A DNA stretch of 52,465 nt from an uncultured Clostridia bacterium (GTDB taxonomy: Bacteria; Bacillota; Clostridia; TANB77; CAG-508): NCBI GenBank assembly GCA_934154445.1, contig CAKPGC010000011.1, positions 1-52,465 of the forward strand. Reading direction: 5' to 3'. The notes under the pieces were generated by a model that had not been told where the DNA came from, did no database searches, and saw only the letters and a program-made list of their open reading frames with translations. The position numbers were made by a program, and so were the translations under genes. Below are positions 17,078 to 26,500 of this stretch, one piece after another; within the stretch, counting starts at the first letter, position 1; each line of letters begins with the position of its first letter.

Positions 17078-17106
17078 ATTATACCAAATTTCTGAAAATA
17101 TTCCAC
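17078..17106 (-). promoter_or_regulatory. Promoter of the OLE-type RNA
   Basis: A perfect TATAAT (17083-17078) sits eight bases before the 5' strand of the closing helix. The -35 position (17106-17101, GTGGAA) is weak at 17-base spacing. Confidence 0.6.
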
Positions 17107-17208
17107 CCGGATTTTCGAGTTTTTAACTTTCCAATCTCAAAAAACCATAATAGTTTTATTGTTTTTTGATGGTTTTTCTCACTTTATCTATTTGAATCTC
17201 TCTTTTTC

Positions 17209-17796
17209 TTATATTTTTCCTATATAATCTATAATTTCATTTACGCAATCATCAAGTTTATTATTTTGAAACCTCTTTTTTATACCACTTTTATTTATAT
17301 TTTCTTCAGAAAAATCCTGACTATCAGCAATAAATCTCCTACACAATTCTATATATTTAGGATTACTTTGTTCTCTTTCTCTTTTCAATGCTCTCTCTAG
17401 CCTAACTCCATCATCCACCTCAATATAAATAGGAATAATTTCAATATTTTTTTTGTTTTGAAAGTATTTTAATAATGCATTATAAGACTCCAATGTCCCT
17501 GTCATTAATAAATCTTTTTCTGATGAAAACTGATTATCCAATATGGTTGCATAAGTCCATGGTCCATAAACAGTATTATATGTTCTGGACTCTATTACTT
17601 TAGAATTTTCATTCTGAAAATATTGTTTCATTTCTTCATCTGTTAAATAATTATAATCAACTCCTTCTTTTTCGCCCGTCCTAATTGGTCTTGTTGTATA
17701 TAAAACATAAGGTTTTACATCAATTTTCTCTTTCAATATTTTATAGATTGTATCCTTCCCTGCTGAACTCTTTCCCATTATATAAATTATTTTCAT
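17209..17796 (-). CDS. Guanylate kinase-like P-loop protein
   Basis: The 195 residues begin with an atypical P-loop GKSSAGKDT (8-16) in place of the usual GxSGxGKST. They continue with TTRPIRTGEKEGVDYNYLTDEE, the GMP-binding region of guanylate kinases, and YTVYG-type and R..R lid motifs (LERALKRERE). GMK phosphorylates GMP to GDP. The Lys-Asp P-loop suggests a GMK-like paralogue with a possibly different substrate rather than the housekeeping Gmk, which usually sits next to rpoZ. It has a strong promoter of its own. Confidence 0.82.
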   Translation of the reverse strand: MKIIYIMGKSSAGKDTIYKILKEKIDVKPYVLYTTRPIRTGEKEGVDYNYLTDEEMKQYFQNENSKVIESRTYNTVYGPWTYATILDNQFSSEKDLLMTGTLESYNALLKYFQNKKNIEIIPIYIEVDDGVRLERALKREREQSNPKYIELCRRFIADSQDFSEENINKSGIKKRFQNNKLDDCVNEIIDYIGKI

Positions 17797-17828
17797 ATTT
17801 CATTCTTCCTTATCTTTTTCTCGAAAAA

Positions 17829-17857
17829 ATTATACTATTTAAATTTTAATTCGTCAA
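17829..17857 (-). promoter_or_regulatory. Sigma-A-type promoter for the guanylate kinase-like gene
   Basis: TTGACG (17857-17852) and a perfect TATAAT (17834-17829) are 17 bases apart on the minus strand. Confidence 0.7.
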
Positions 17858-17950
17858 TTAAATAAACTATTTTCCAATTTGATTTTTTATGTAGATTTTT
17901 ACAACTTTTTGTAGTAAAATAATTATATAATTAAATCGAGGAGATAAAAA

Positions 17951-19156
17951 ATGAAAAAATTTGAAAACTATGCAGCAACACCAAATAACCCAAATTGGAA
18001 TTATATGATTTCAAGAGAACAACCATTATATAAAAGAAATTGTGACTTAAGAGATGATTTTCAAAGAGATTATACTAGAATTATACACAGCAATAGTTAC
18101 AAACGATTAAAACATAAAACTCAAGTATTTTTTTCACCCGAAAATGACCATATTTGCACAAGAATAGAACATGTAACTCATGTGGAATCAATAAGTTATA
18201 CGATTGCTAGATATTTTGGTCTAAACACCGATTTGACAAGAGCTATTTCTGTTGCACATGATTTAGGACATAGTCCTTTTGGGCATGAAGGTGAAAAAAT
18301 TCTATCCGAAATAAGTAAAAAAGATTTAGGTAAAACATTTTGGCACGAAAAAAATGGTTTAGAATTTGTTGATTCTATTGAATTACTAGAAGATAACAAT
18401 AAAAATATGCAAAACTTAAATCTAACTTATGCAGTAAGAGATGGTATAATTTCTCATTGTGGAGAAATTGATGAAAATTGTATACGTCCTAGAAAAGAAT
18501 ATATAAATTTAAATGATTACACATATCCAAACGAGTTTGCTCCATATACTTGGGAAGCTTGCGTTGTTAAAATATCTGACAAAATATCTTATATTTGTAG
18601 AGATATTGAAGATGCTATAACTTTAGGAATTTTAGATGAACACGTTAATGAATTATTTGAATTATTAAATATCACTTCAGAAAACGAACAAATAAATAAT
18701 ACCATAATAATAAATAATTTAATCCATGATTTATGTGAAAATTCATCACCAGAAAATGGCTTATGTTTTTCTAAAAAGGCTCTGGATTTAATGAACAATA
18801 TTAAGGCTTTTAATTATAAAAATATTTATTCTGTTGAAAGACTTAAACCTTCAGTACGATATTTTAATCTTGTTATAAACGAAATTTATAATTTATTAAA
18901 ATCATCTTATGATGGCTTAAATACTCTTGATAACCTAAGAAAACTAAGCAAAGCCTATCCAAAATTATGCGAAAGCTTTATAAGTTTTATTTACAATTAT
19001 TACGATTTTGGAAACAGAGATTCTTTAAAATTAAAAAATAAAATATTATTTTCATTAGATAACGCAAAAGATTATTACCAGGCAATTATATACTATATTT
19101 CAGGGATGACAGATAACTTTGCTATTGAAATTTATAATGAGATAATACATTTTTAA
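17951..19156 (+). CDS. dgt: dGTP triphosphohydrolase-like HD protein
   Basis: The 401-aa protein matches the dGTPase family, which cleaves dNTPs to nucleoside plus tripolyphosphate. Signatures: RDDFQRDYTRIIHSNSYKRLKHKTQVF at about 35-60, RIEHVTHVESIS, and the HD metal site AHDLGHSPFGHEGE. The start ATG follows CGAGGAGA. It heads a three-gene plus-strand cluster with a metallophosphoesterase and a nucleotidyltransferase, at close spacing (24 and 12 bases). A weak promoter (TAGATT 17892, TAAAAT 17915) lies upstream. Confidence 0.92.
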   Translation: MKKFENYAATPNNPNWNYMISREQPLYKRNCDLRDDFQRDYTRIIHSNSYKRLKHKTQVFFSPENDHICTRIEHVTHVESISYTIARYFGLNTDLTRAISVAHDLGHSPFGHEGEKILSEISKKDLGKTFWHEKNGLEFVDSIELLEDNNKNMQNLNLTYAVRDGIISHCGEIDENCIRPRKEYINLNDYTYPNEFAPYTWEACVVKISDKISYICRDIEDAITLGILDEHVNELFELLNITSENEQINNTIIINNLIHDLCENSSPENGLCFSKKALDLMNNIKAFNYKNIYSVERLKPSVRYFNLVINEIYNLLKSSYDGLNTLDNLRKLSKAYPKLCESFISFIYNYYDFGNRDSLKLKNKILFSLDNAKDYYQAIIYYISGMTDNFAIEIYNEIIHF

Positions 19157-19180
19157 ATATCAAAATAAAGGAGAAATAAA

Positions 19181-19984
19181 ATGGACAAAATTGCAATTAT
19201 TTCAGATGTTCATGGTAACATCACAGCTTTGAATGCTGTATTAGAAGATATATATAAAAGAAATATAAATAGAATTTTCTGCTTAGGAGATAACATAACA
19301 AAATGTACACATCCAGACTTAGTAATTGACAAAATAAGACAAGTCTGTGAAGTAATTTTGATGGGAAATTGTGATTACACAATTTGTAAACCTTCATCAA
19401 AAGGAAAAAATTTTTGGACAAGAAATATCATCGGTGAAGAAAGAGCTGAATTTATTTCATCATTACCAATCTCTTATGAATTTTATATGAGTGGACACTT
19501 AATCAGATTATTTCATGCTTCACCTTATAAACTTGATGAAATATACAATCCAATGTTTTCTAACAAAAATTCTAAATATAGTAATTTAGAAATAGCAAAT
19601 CCTGATAGACTTTTTGAAAATACTGAGTTTATTGGTAAAACCTATAATGATCCCATGCCAGATATCGTTGGATTCGGACATATTCATACTCCATTTTTAG
19701 TACGATATAAGAACAAAACAATATTCAACCCTGGAAGTGTGGGGATTCCAGTCGAAATGCACAATAATGACGAAAATGATAAAAATAACAAATTTTCTAC
19801 TGTTGCATCATATATTATATTAGAAGGATATTATGGAAAAAAAGAATTAGACTCTATATCTTTTAACTCTGTAAGAATCCCTTACAACATACAAAAAGAA
19901 GTTGATGATTTAAAACTTTCAAATAAACCAGATAAAGAATCTATAATAAGAACTTTAACTTCAGCTATTTCAAATAATTTTTAA
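19181..19984 (+). CDS. YfcE/MJ0936-type metallophosphoesterase
   Basis: The 267-aa calcineurin-like phosphoesterase carries the full metal motif set: ISDVHGN at 6-12, CLGDN, MGNCDY, GFGHIHTPF and NPGSVGIP. Such proteins hydrolyse phosphodiesters or phosphomonoesters with Mn2+; the physiological substrate is unknown. AAAGGAG precedes the start. It is probably co-transcribed with the dGTPase-like gene and the pyrophosphorylase. Confidence 0.9.
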   Translation: MDKIAIISDVHGNITALNAVLEDIYKRNINRIFCLGDNITKCTHPDLVIDKIRQVCEVILMGNCDYTICKPSSKGKNFWTRNIIGEERAEFISSLPISYEFYMSGHLIRLFHASPYKLDEIYNPMFSNKNSKYSNLEIANPDRLFENTEFIGKTYNDPMPDIVGFGHIHTPFLVRYKNKTIFNPGSVGIPVEMHNNDENDKNNKFSTVASYIILEGYYGKKELDSISFNSVRIPYNIQKEVDDLKLSNKPDKESIIRTLTSAISNNF

Positions 19985-19996
19985 AGGAGTACCATT

Positions 19997-21241
19997 ATGG
20001 ATGATAAAATAAAAATTGCAAAAGAAATATTAAAAAGATATAACCAGGAACACTTATTATACTTTTATAATGAACTTTCTGAAGAAGAAAAAAGTAAATT
20101 GATAAATCAAATTTTAAATATAGACTTCGAAAAAATAATAAACTTATATAACAATTCAAAAAAGAATGAAGACATTTCTAAATTCAACATCTCACCATTG
20201 CCACATATTGAAAAAGATAAGTTAACACAAAAAGAATTGCTTTATTACACCAAAATCGGTGAAACTATTATAAAAGCCAATCAAATTGCAGTTGTAACAA
20301 TGGCAGGTGGTCAGGGAACAAGACTAGGATATAAAGGTCCAAAAGGAACATATATGCTTAATTTGAAACCTATCAAAAAATCTCTATTTCAAATAATCGC
20401 CGAGGATATTATTGAAACAAATAATAAATATGAAGTAATAATCCCTTGGTTTATTATGACAAGCGAAGAAAATGATAAACAAACACAAGATTTTTTTAAA
20501 ATTAATAACTTTTTTGGATACCCAAAAGAAAAAATTAAATTTTTTAAGCAAAACAAATTACCTTTAATTGATATAAATGGAAAACTTATCTTACAGGAAC
20601 CATATTTAATCAAAGAAGCCTCTAATGGTAATGGTAACGTTTTTAAATCCATGGATAAATCAAACATTTTAGAAATCATGCACGGCTCAGGAATTAACTG
20701 GGTTTGCTTTGGAGGAATCGATAACATTCTACTTAAGAACATTGATCCGCTATTCTTAGGATTAACAATTGCAAGCAACATGGAGATAGGTTCAAAATCC
20801 ATATTCAAAAAAGAAGCTTTAGAAAAAACAGCAGTCTATTGTAAGAAAAATAATAAACCATCAATATTAGATTATGACGATATAACATTAGAATTATCAG
20901 AAAGTAAAATCTCAGGAACAAATACATACCTTTACAGAGAAGCTAATATGTTATCTCATATAATGAATATTAATGCTATCGAAAAGATTAAAAACATCGA
21001 ATTGAAATATCATAGAGCATTCAAGAAGAACGCTTTTGTTAACTCCGAAGGAGTTAAACAAGTCCCTGATAAACCTAACACTTTTAAATTTGAAAATTTT
21101 ATTTTTGATGCCTTTTCATATTTTGATGATATGTTACTTTTAAGAGTTGATGAAAATGAAGAATTTGCTCCTATCAAGGACTTCACAGGAATTTATAATC
21201 CTGATACAGCTATTGAAAAATATAATAATTCTAAACATTAA
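19997..21241 (+). CDS. UDP-sugar pyrophosphorylase (UAP1-like)
   Basis: The 414-aa protein belongs to the UDPGP family: nucleotide-binding AGGQGTRLGYKGPKG near residue 103, MHGSGINWVCFGGIDN, and the C-terminal EFAPIKD motif characteristic of eukaryotic-type UDP-N-acetylglucosamine pyrophosphorylases. It should make UDP-GlcNAc or a similar UDP-sugar from UTP and the sugar 1-phosphate in the cytosol. This type differs from bacterial GlmU. It overlaps no neighbour and ends in a strong terminator. Confidence 0.87.
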   Translation: MDDKIKIAKEILKRYNQEHLLYFYNELSEEEKSKLINQILNIDFEKIINLYNNSKKNEDISKFNISPLPHIEKDKLTQKELLYYTKIGETIIKANQIAVVTMAGGQGTRLGYKGPKGTYMLNLKPIKKSLFQIIAEDIIETNNKYEVIIPWFIMTSEENDKQTQDFFKINNFFGYPKEKIKFFKQNKLPLIDINGKLILQEPYLIKEASNGNGNVFKSMDKSNILEIMHGSGINWVCFGGIDNILLKNIDPLFLGLTIASNMEIGSKSIFKKEALEKTAVYCKKNNKPSILDYDDITLELSESKISGTNTYLYREANMLSHIMNINAIEKIKNIELKYHRAFKKNAFVNSEGVKQVPDKPNTFKFENFIFDAFSYFDDMLLLRVDENEEFAPIKDFTGIYNPDTAIEKYNNSKH

Positions 21242-21289
21242 AATAAAAAGAACCAGGTTATATACTTTTAAACTTGATTCTTTTTATTT
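21241..21289. terminator. Bidirectional terminator, UAP1-like / symporter
   Basis: AAATAAAAAGAA(C) pairs with TTCTTTTTATTT around an imperfect inner stem between two convergent genes. Confidence 0.75.
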
Positions 21290-21321
21290 TAAATCTATTA
21301 TTCTTCATTATTTTTTTTACT

Positions 21322-22578
21322 TTACTTTTTTTCTGTTTCTAAGAACAGTTTCCCATCAACGATTTTTGTAACCATCATTGAAGACACATCATCACCAACA
21401 ACATTTAAAACAGTTGCAGGTGCATCTATTATCGTTGCAATAATTGTTAAAATTGGTAAAGCTGCAACAGGATATCCCATCATGGTTATAATAAGCATTT
21501 CTGAAATTGTTCCCCCACCTATTGGGACTGCAGTTATTAATAAATTTGCAAGTAATGCAACTCCTAATACTCCCATAACATCACCAAATGCGGCTAAACT
21601 CGTTCCAAATAATCCTACTAAGAACATTATTTTGAAAACAGAACCTATTATAGAACCATCTTTATGAAAGCTTGTTCCCAATGGAATTGTTGTTTCTGCT
21701 ATGTCACTTGGTACACCCATTTTTTTAGTTGATTCAATATTTACGGGTATACAAGCAGCACTTGAGCATGTTCCCATTGCTGTCACTGTTGCAGGAATAA
21801 CGTTTTTCCAAAATGCTTTCACACCACTTTTTCCACCAGCCAAAAAAGCATATATTGTATATACTATAAAATAAAATGCGATTGAAACAATTAAATATAC
21901 TACAAATGTTTTTAAATACCCAACAGCTATAGAAGTTCCAAAGCTTCCAACAAATGAAGCCATGTAACATCCAAGTCCTACTGGAGCATAATACATTATA
22001 ATTTTAACTATATTCCCCATAACATCATTTGCTGATTCTAATACATTTCTGAATGGTTCTCCTTTTTCTCCTGACATATTAATTGCAATACCAACCATTA
22101 TTGAAAATATTAACAAAGAAATTATATTGTCTTTTGAAAATAATTTAGAAAAATCATTCACTGTAAGTAACTTTACAGTTCTATCTGCAATTGTCATTTC
22201 TTCTGTTGTTTCTTCATCATCAACAGTTTCTTCTAGTGAAGCTTTTATTTTTTCACCATCTTCAGTATTTACTAATTTTACAAAGTATGTACTTGCAAAA
22301 CCTAATAATACTGCAATAATAGATGTAATTAAAAAAACTCCTATTATAGATACAATAATTTTTCCTAATCTTTTAGGTTGTTTCATTTTTGAAATGGCTG
22401 TTGTTATGTTTAAAAAAATAAGTGGAACAATGATTACTAATAATAGATTTAAGAATATGTCCCCTAAAGGACTTAAAATAGTTGCTTTTTCTTTGAATAC
22501 AATCCCTACGATTGAACCAACAATTATAGCAACTAAAAGAATAATTGTTGATTTGTAATTTGATAAAAATTTTTTCAT
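21322..22578 (-). CDS. Dicarboxylate/amino acid:cation symporter (DAACS)
   Basis: The 418-aa membrane protein has about eight TM helices and the two re-entrant signatures of the GltP/SstT family: LGTSFHKDGSIIGSVFK and GGGTISEMLIITMMG, plus an early LLVIIVPLIFLNITTAIS. An acidic extracellular loop (EETVDDEETTEE, about 111-123) is an unusual insertion. It should take up glutamate, aspartate, serine or a dicarboxylate with Na+ or H+; specificity cannot be read. Confidence 0.92.
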   Translation of the reverse strand: MKKFLSNYKSTIILLVAIIVGSIVGIVFKEKATILSPLGDIFLNLLLVIIVPLIFLNITTAISKMKQPKRLGKIIVSIIGVFLITSIIAVLLGFASTYFVKLVNTEDGEKIKASLEETVDDEETTEEMTIADRTVKLLTVNDFSKLFSKDNIISLLIFSIMVGIAINMSGEKGEPFRNVLESANDVMGNIVKIIMYYAPVGLGCYMASFVGSFGTSIAVGYLKTFVVYLIVSIAFYFIVYTIYAFLAGGKSGVKAFWKNVIPATVTAMGTCSSAACIPVNIESTKKMGVPSDIAETTIPLGTSFHKDGSIIGSVFKIMFLVGLFGTSLAAFGDVMGVLGVALLANLLITAVPIGGGTISEMLIITMMGYPVAALPILTIIATIIDAPATVLNVVGDDVSSMMVTKIVDGKLFLETEKK

Positions 22579-22694
22579 AATACTACCCCTCTTTTCATAA
22601 AGAAAAAATCAAAATTTTTATTTTATGAATTTTTCTTTTTAAGGCAACTCGAAATATAATTATATTTCAAGGATTTGTTTTATTATATAATAAA

Positions 22695-22725
22695 AATATT
22701 CCAAATAGCAACTATTTAGAATATT
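22695..22725 (-). terminator. Terminator overlapping the tadA stop
   Basis: AATATTC(C)AAATAG pairs with CTATTT(A)GAATATT around a four-base loop. The tadA stop codon is inside the stem, and the minus-strand 3' side is T-rich. Confidence 0.7.
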
Positions 22726-23195
22726 TTTTTATTTTTACTTTTTAATTTTCTTAAATCCTTGAAAAAATCTGATAACATTTTTTCGCATTCTTCTTTTAAA
22801 ACACCTTTTTCATATTCTACTTTATGATTAAAAGTATAGTCGTCTAATAAATTAAATACTGAACCAACTGCTCCTGTTTTTTCGTCACTTGTTCCTATAT
22901 AAACCTTTTTGATTCTAGAGTTTATTAAAGCTCCTGCACACATTGAGCATGGTTCCAATGTTACATACATTTCACAATCTAATAATCTCCATGAATTTAA
23001 TTTTTTACTTGCTTTTTGAATGGCTAAAATTTCAGCGTGCTTTGTTGTGTCAAACTTTGTTTCCTTCAAATTATGTGCTCTTGCAATGATTTTATCATCC
23101 TTAACAATTACTGCTCCAACTGGCACTTCTAATTTATTATAGGCCTTCTTAGCTTCTTTTAATGCTTCTCTCATAAATTTTTCTTTACTATCCAT
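22716..23195 (-). CDS. tadA: tRNA-specific adenosine deaminase TadA
   Basis: TadA converts A34 to inosine in tRNA-Arg(ACG), so that one tRNA reads CGU, CGC and CGA but not CGG. The 159 residues contain the zinc/catalytic set HAE (in TTKHAEILAIQKA) and PCSMCAGALINSRI. The start ATG follows GGAAGGA. It has its own promoter and a stem-overlapping terminator. Its presence predicts that CGG needs a separate tRNA-Arg(CCG). Confidence 0.95.
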   Translation of the reverse strand: MDSKEKFMREALKEAKKAYNKLEVPVGAVIVKDDKIIARAHNLKETKFDTTKHAEILAIQKASKKLNSWRLLDCEMYVTLEPCSMCAGALINSRIKKVYIGTSDEKTGAVGSVFNLLDDYTFNHKVEYEKGVLKEECEKMLSDFFKDLRKLKSKNKKIF

Positions 23196-23216
23196 TTTTC
23201 GTCCTTCCTGTACAGA

Positions 23217-23246
23217 ATTATATAATTAAACTCCAACAAAAATCAA
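23217..23246 (-). promoter_or_regulatory. Sigma-A-type promoter for tadA
   Basis: TTGATT (23246-23241) and a perfect TATAAT (23222-23217) are 18 bases apart on the minus strand. Confidence 0.6.
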
Positions 23247-23251
23247 GACTT

Positions 23252-23416
23252 TTATGATATTTTACTTCTCATAGCAAATTCTTTTAAGTACTGCATTTGT
23301 AGATTATCTTCTATAAACTTTTCTTCACAAGATTTGGATTTGTTAGATGCTATTAATAACATCCATAAGAATAAAACAAAACTGAATATAATAAAACTTG
23401 AAACAAATAAAACCAT
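23252..23416 (-). CDS. Small membrane protein, 54 aa
   Basis: An ATG at 23416 preceded by AGAGAGGTG opens a 54-codon frame between rpoC and tadA. Residues 2-24 form one strongly hydrophobic helix (VLFVSSFIIFSFVLFLWMLL). A charged tail (SNKSKSCEEKFIEDN and YLKEFAMRSK) should be cytosolic. I do not recognise the family. The ribosome site and the clean topology argue that it is real; no function can be given. Confidence 0.55.
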   Translation of the reverse strand: MVLFVSSFIIFSFVLFLWMLLIASNKSKSCEEKFIEDNLQMQYLKEFAMRSKIS

Positions 23417-23530
23417 AAACACCTCTCTTTCTTTTTATATATTATTCCTTTAAGTCAAAAAATTACACCATTATTTACATAATATTATAATACTATATAG
23501 AATTTATGTCTTGAAAAAAATGTCGAAAAC

Positions 23531-23562
23531 AAAAAAAAGACAATACATTTTATTGTATTGTC
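23531..23562 (-). terminator. Intrinsic terminator of rpoBC
   Basis: GACAATAC (23539-23546) pairs with GTATTGTC (23555-23562), followed on the minus strand by eight T, right after the rpoC stop. Confidence 0.85.
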
Positions 23563-23570
23563 TCTTTATA

Positions 23571-26500
23571 TTATTCAGTTACATCTGCTACTTCTTCAAG
23601 TTTTTTCTCTGTACTAATATGTGTATCTTGATATCTCTTCATACCAGTACCTGCTGGAATTAATTTACCAATTATAACATTTTCTTTTAATCCAACTAAG
23701 TCATCAACCTTACCTTTGATTGCAGCTTCAGTAAGAACTCTTGTTGTTTCTTGGAATGATGCTGCTGATAAGAAGCTATCTGTTGCAAGTGATGCTTTTG
23801 TAATACCAAGTAAAACTCTATGTCCTGTTGCTGGACGTTTGCCTTCAGCAATTGCTTCATTATTTTTATCTTCAAAGTCATACATGTCTACTAATGAACC
23901 AGGGAACATATCTGTATCTCCATTATCTTCAACTCTAACTTTCTTAAGCATTTGTCTTCCAATAACTTCAACGTGTTTATCATTGATATCAACACCTTGA
24001 TTTCTATACACTTTTTGAACTTCAGATGTTAAGTATTCATAAACTCCTTCTGGTCCTTTTAATTCAAGTATTTCAGCTGGATTTATAGAACCTTCTATTA
24101 GTGGGTCTCCAACTTCAACCATATCTCCGTCTTTAACTTTCATTTTTGAACCAAATGGTATTGTATATGTTCTTGCATCATCTTTAGATGTAACAACAAC
24201 TTCTTTTTTCTTCTTAGTCTCTTTGATTTTAACTTTACCAGCTATTTCAGAAATTATTGCAACTCCCTTAGGTTTTCTAGCTTCAAATAATTCTTCAACT
24301 CTTGGAAGACCTTGTGTAATATCTGCTACACCAGCAACACCACCAGAGTGGATAGTTCTCATTGTAAGCTGTGTACCAGGTTCACCAATTGATTGTGCAG
24401 CTATAATACCAACAGATTCTCCTATTGATACTAAATCTCTTCTTGCCAATCCCATACCATAACATTTTTGACATACACCATGTTTTGATCTACATGCTAG
24501 AACTGAACGTACTTCTAGTTTTTCAATTCCTGCATCTACTATTTTATTTGCTATTTCTTCTGTTATCATAGTATTTGTATCAACAATAAGTTCTTTAGTT
24601 TCTGGATTATATACATCTGCTACAACATATCTTCCTATAAGTCTTTCTTGCATTTTTTCAATTATTTGATTTCCATCTTTAATATCATAAACAATTAGTC
24701 CTTCATGAGTTCCACAATCATGTTCTCTAACTATAATATCTTGTGATACATCAACCAATCTTCTTGTTAAATATCCTGAGTCAGCTGTTCTTAAAGCTGT
24801 ATCTGAAAGTCCCTTACGAGCACCGTGAGCAGAAATAAAGTATTCTAGAGCATCTAGGCCTTCTGCAAATGATGATTTAATAGGAATTTCGACTGCTTTA
24901 CCTGTTGTACTAGCCATAAGTCCACGGATACCAGCAATTTGTCTTAATTGGTTCATATTACCTCTGGCTCCAGATTTAACCATCATATAAATTGGGTTTA
25001 AATCATCAAAGTTATCTTCCATTGCTTGACTGATTTTCTTTGTAGCATCTTCCCATACTTTAATTACTGAGTTATATCTTTCATCGTTTGTAATTAAACC
25101 TCTAGCATATTGTTTTCTTATAGTTGCAACTTGTTTGTCAGCTTCTTCTAATAATGCTTTTTTAGCTGCTGGCACTTTAACATCACTCATTGAGAATGTT
25201 ATACCTGCTAATGTTGAATATTTAAATCCTAATGCTTTAACATAGTCAATTACTTCTGCTGATTCAACAACTCCATGTACACTAATTACTCTTTCAATTA
25301 TTTGTCCCATGTTTTTCTTTACTACTGGGAAGTTAATTTCATATTGGAATGGATCTTCATTTCTATCAATAAATCCTAAATCTTGTGGTATACCTTGGTT
25401 AAAGATAATTCTACCAACACTAGTTTCGATTTTTTTAGATTTCATTTCTCCATCTATTTCTTTTGTTATTCTAACATATATTTTTGCATGCATACCTACA
25501 TCATGATTTTCATAAGCCATTATAGCTTCTTCTGGATCTTTAAAGTATTTTCCTTCACCTTTTTCTCCATCCAAAGTCATTGTTAAATAATAACTTCCCA
25601 AAATCATATCTAGTCTAGGTACAGCTACTGGTTTACCATCTTGTGGTTTTAATAAGTTATTTGTTGCAAGCATTAAATATCTTGCCTCTGCTTGTGCTTC
25701 TGGTGATAATGGTAAGTGAACTGCCATTTGGTCTCCATCGAAGTCAGCATTAAATGCTTCACAAACTAATGGGTGAAGTTTAATTGCTCTACCTTCAACA
25801 AGTACTGGTTCAAATGCTTGAATACCAAGTCTGTGTAGTGTAGGAGCACGGTTTAACATTACTGGATGATCTTTTATAACATCTTCTAATATTTCCCATA
25901 CTTCTGGTCTTAATCTTTCTACCATTCTTTTTGCATTTTTAATGTTTTGAGCTATTCCTCTACCAACTAGTTCTTTCATTACAAATGGTTTAAATAATTC
26001 AACAGCCATTTCCTTTGGAAGTCCACATTGATATATTTTAAGTTCTGGTCCAACAACTATAACTGAACGTCCAGAATAGTCAACTCTCTTACCTAATAAG
26101 TTTTGACGGAATCTACCTTGTTTTCCTTTTAACATATCAGATAATGATTTTAAAGGTCTATTTCCAGCACCTGTTACTGGTCTTCCTCTTCTGCTATTAT
26201 CAATTAAAGCATCTACAGATTCTTGTAACATTCTCTTTTCGTTTCTTACAATTATTTCTGGAGCACCTAATTCTAATAATCTCTTTAATCTGTTATTTCT
26301 GTTTATAACTCTTCTATATAAATCATTTAAGTCAGATGTTGCAAATCTACCACCATCTAATTGAACCATTGGTCTTAATTCTGGTGGGATAACTGGTACA
26401 ACTGACATTATCATCCATTCAGGTCTTGTATTAGAAAGTCTGAATGAATCAACAGTATCTAATCTTTTAACAAGTTTACTTTTCTTTTGCTCACTTGCAC

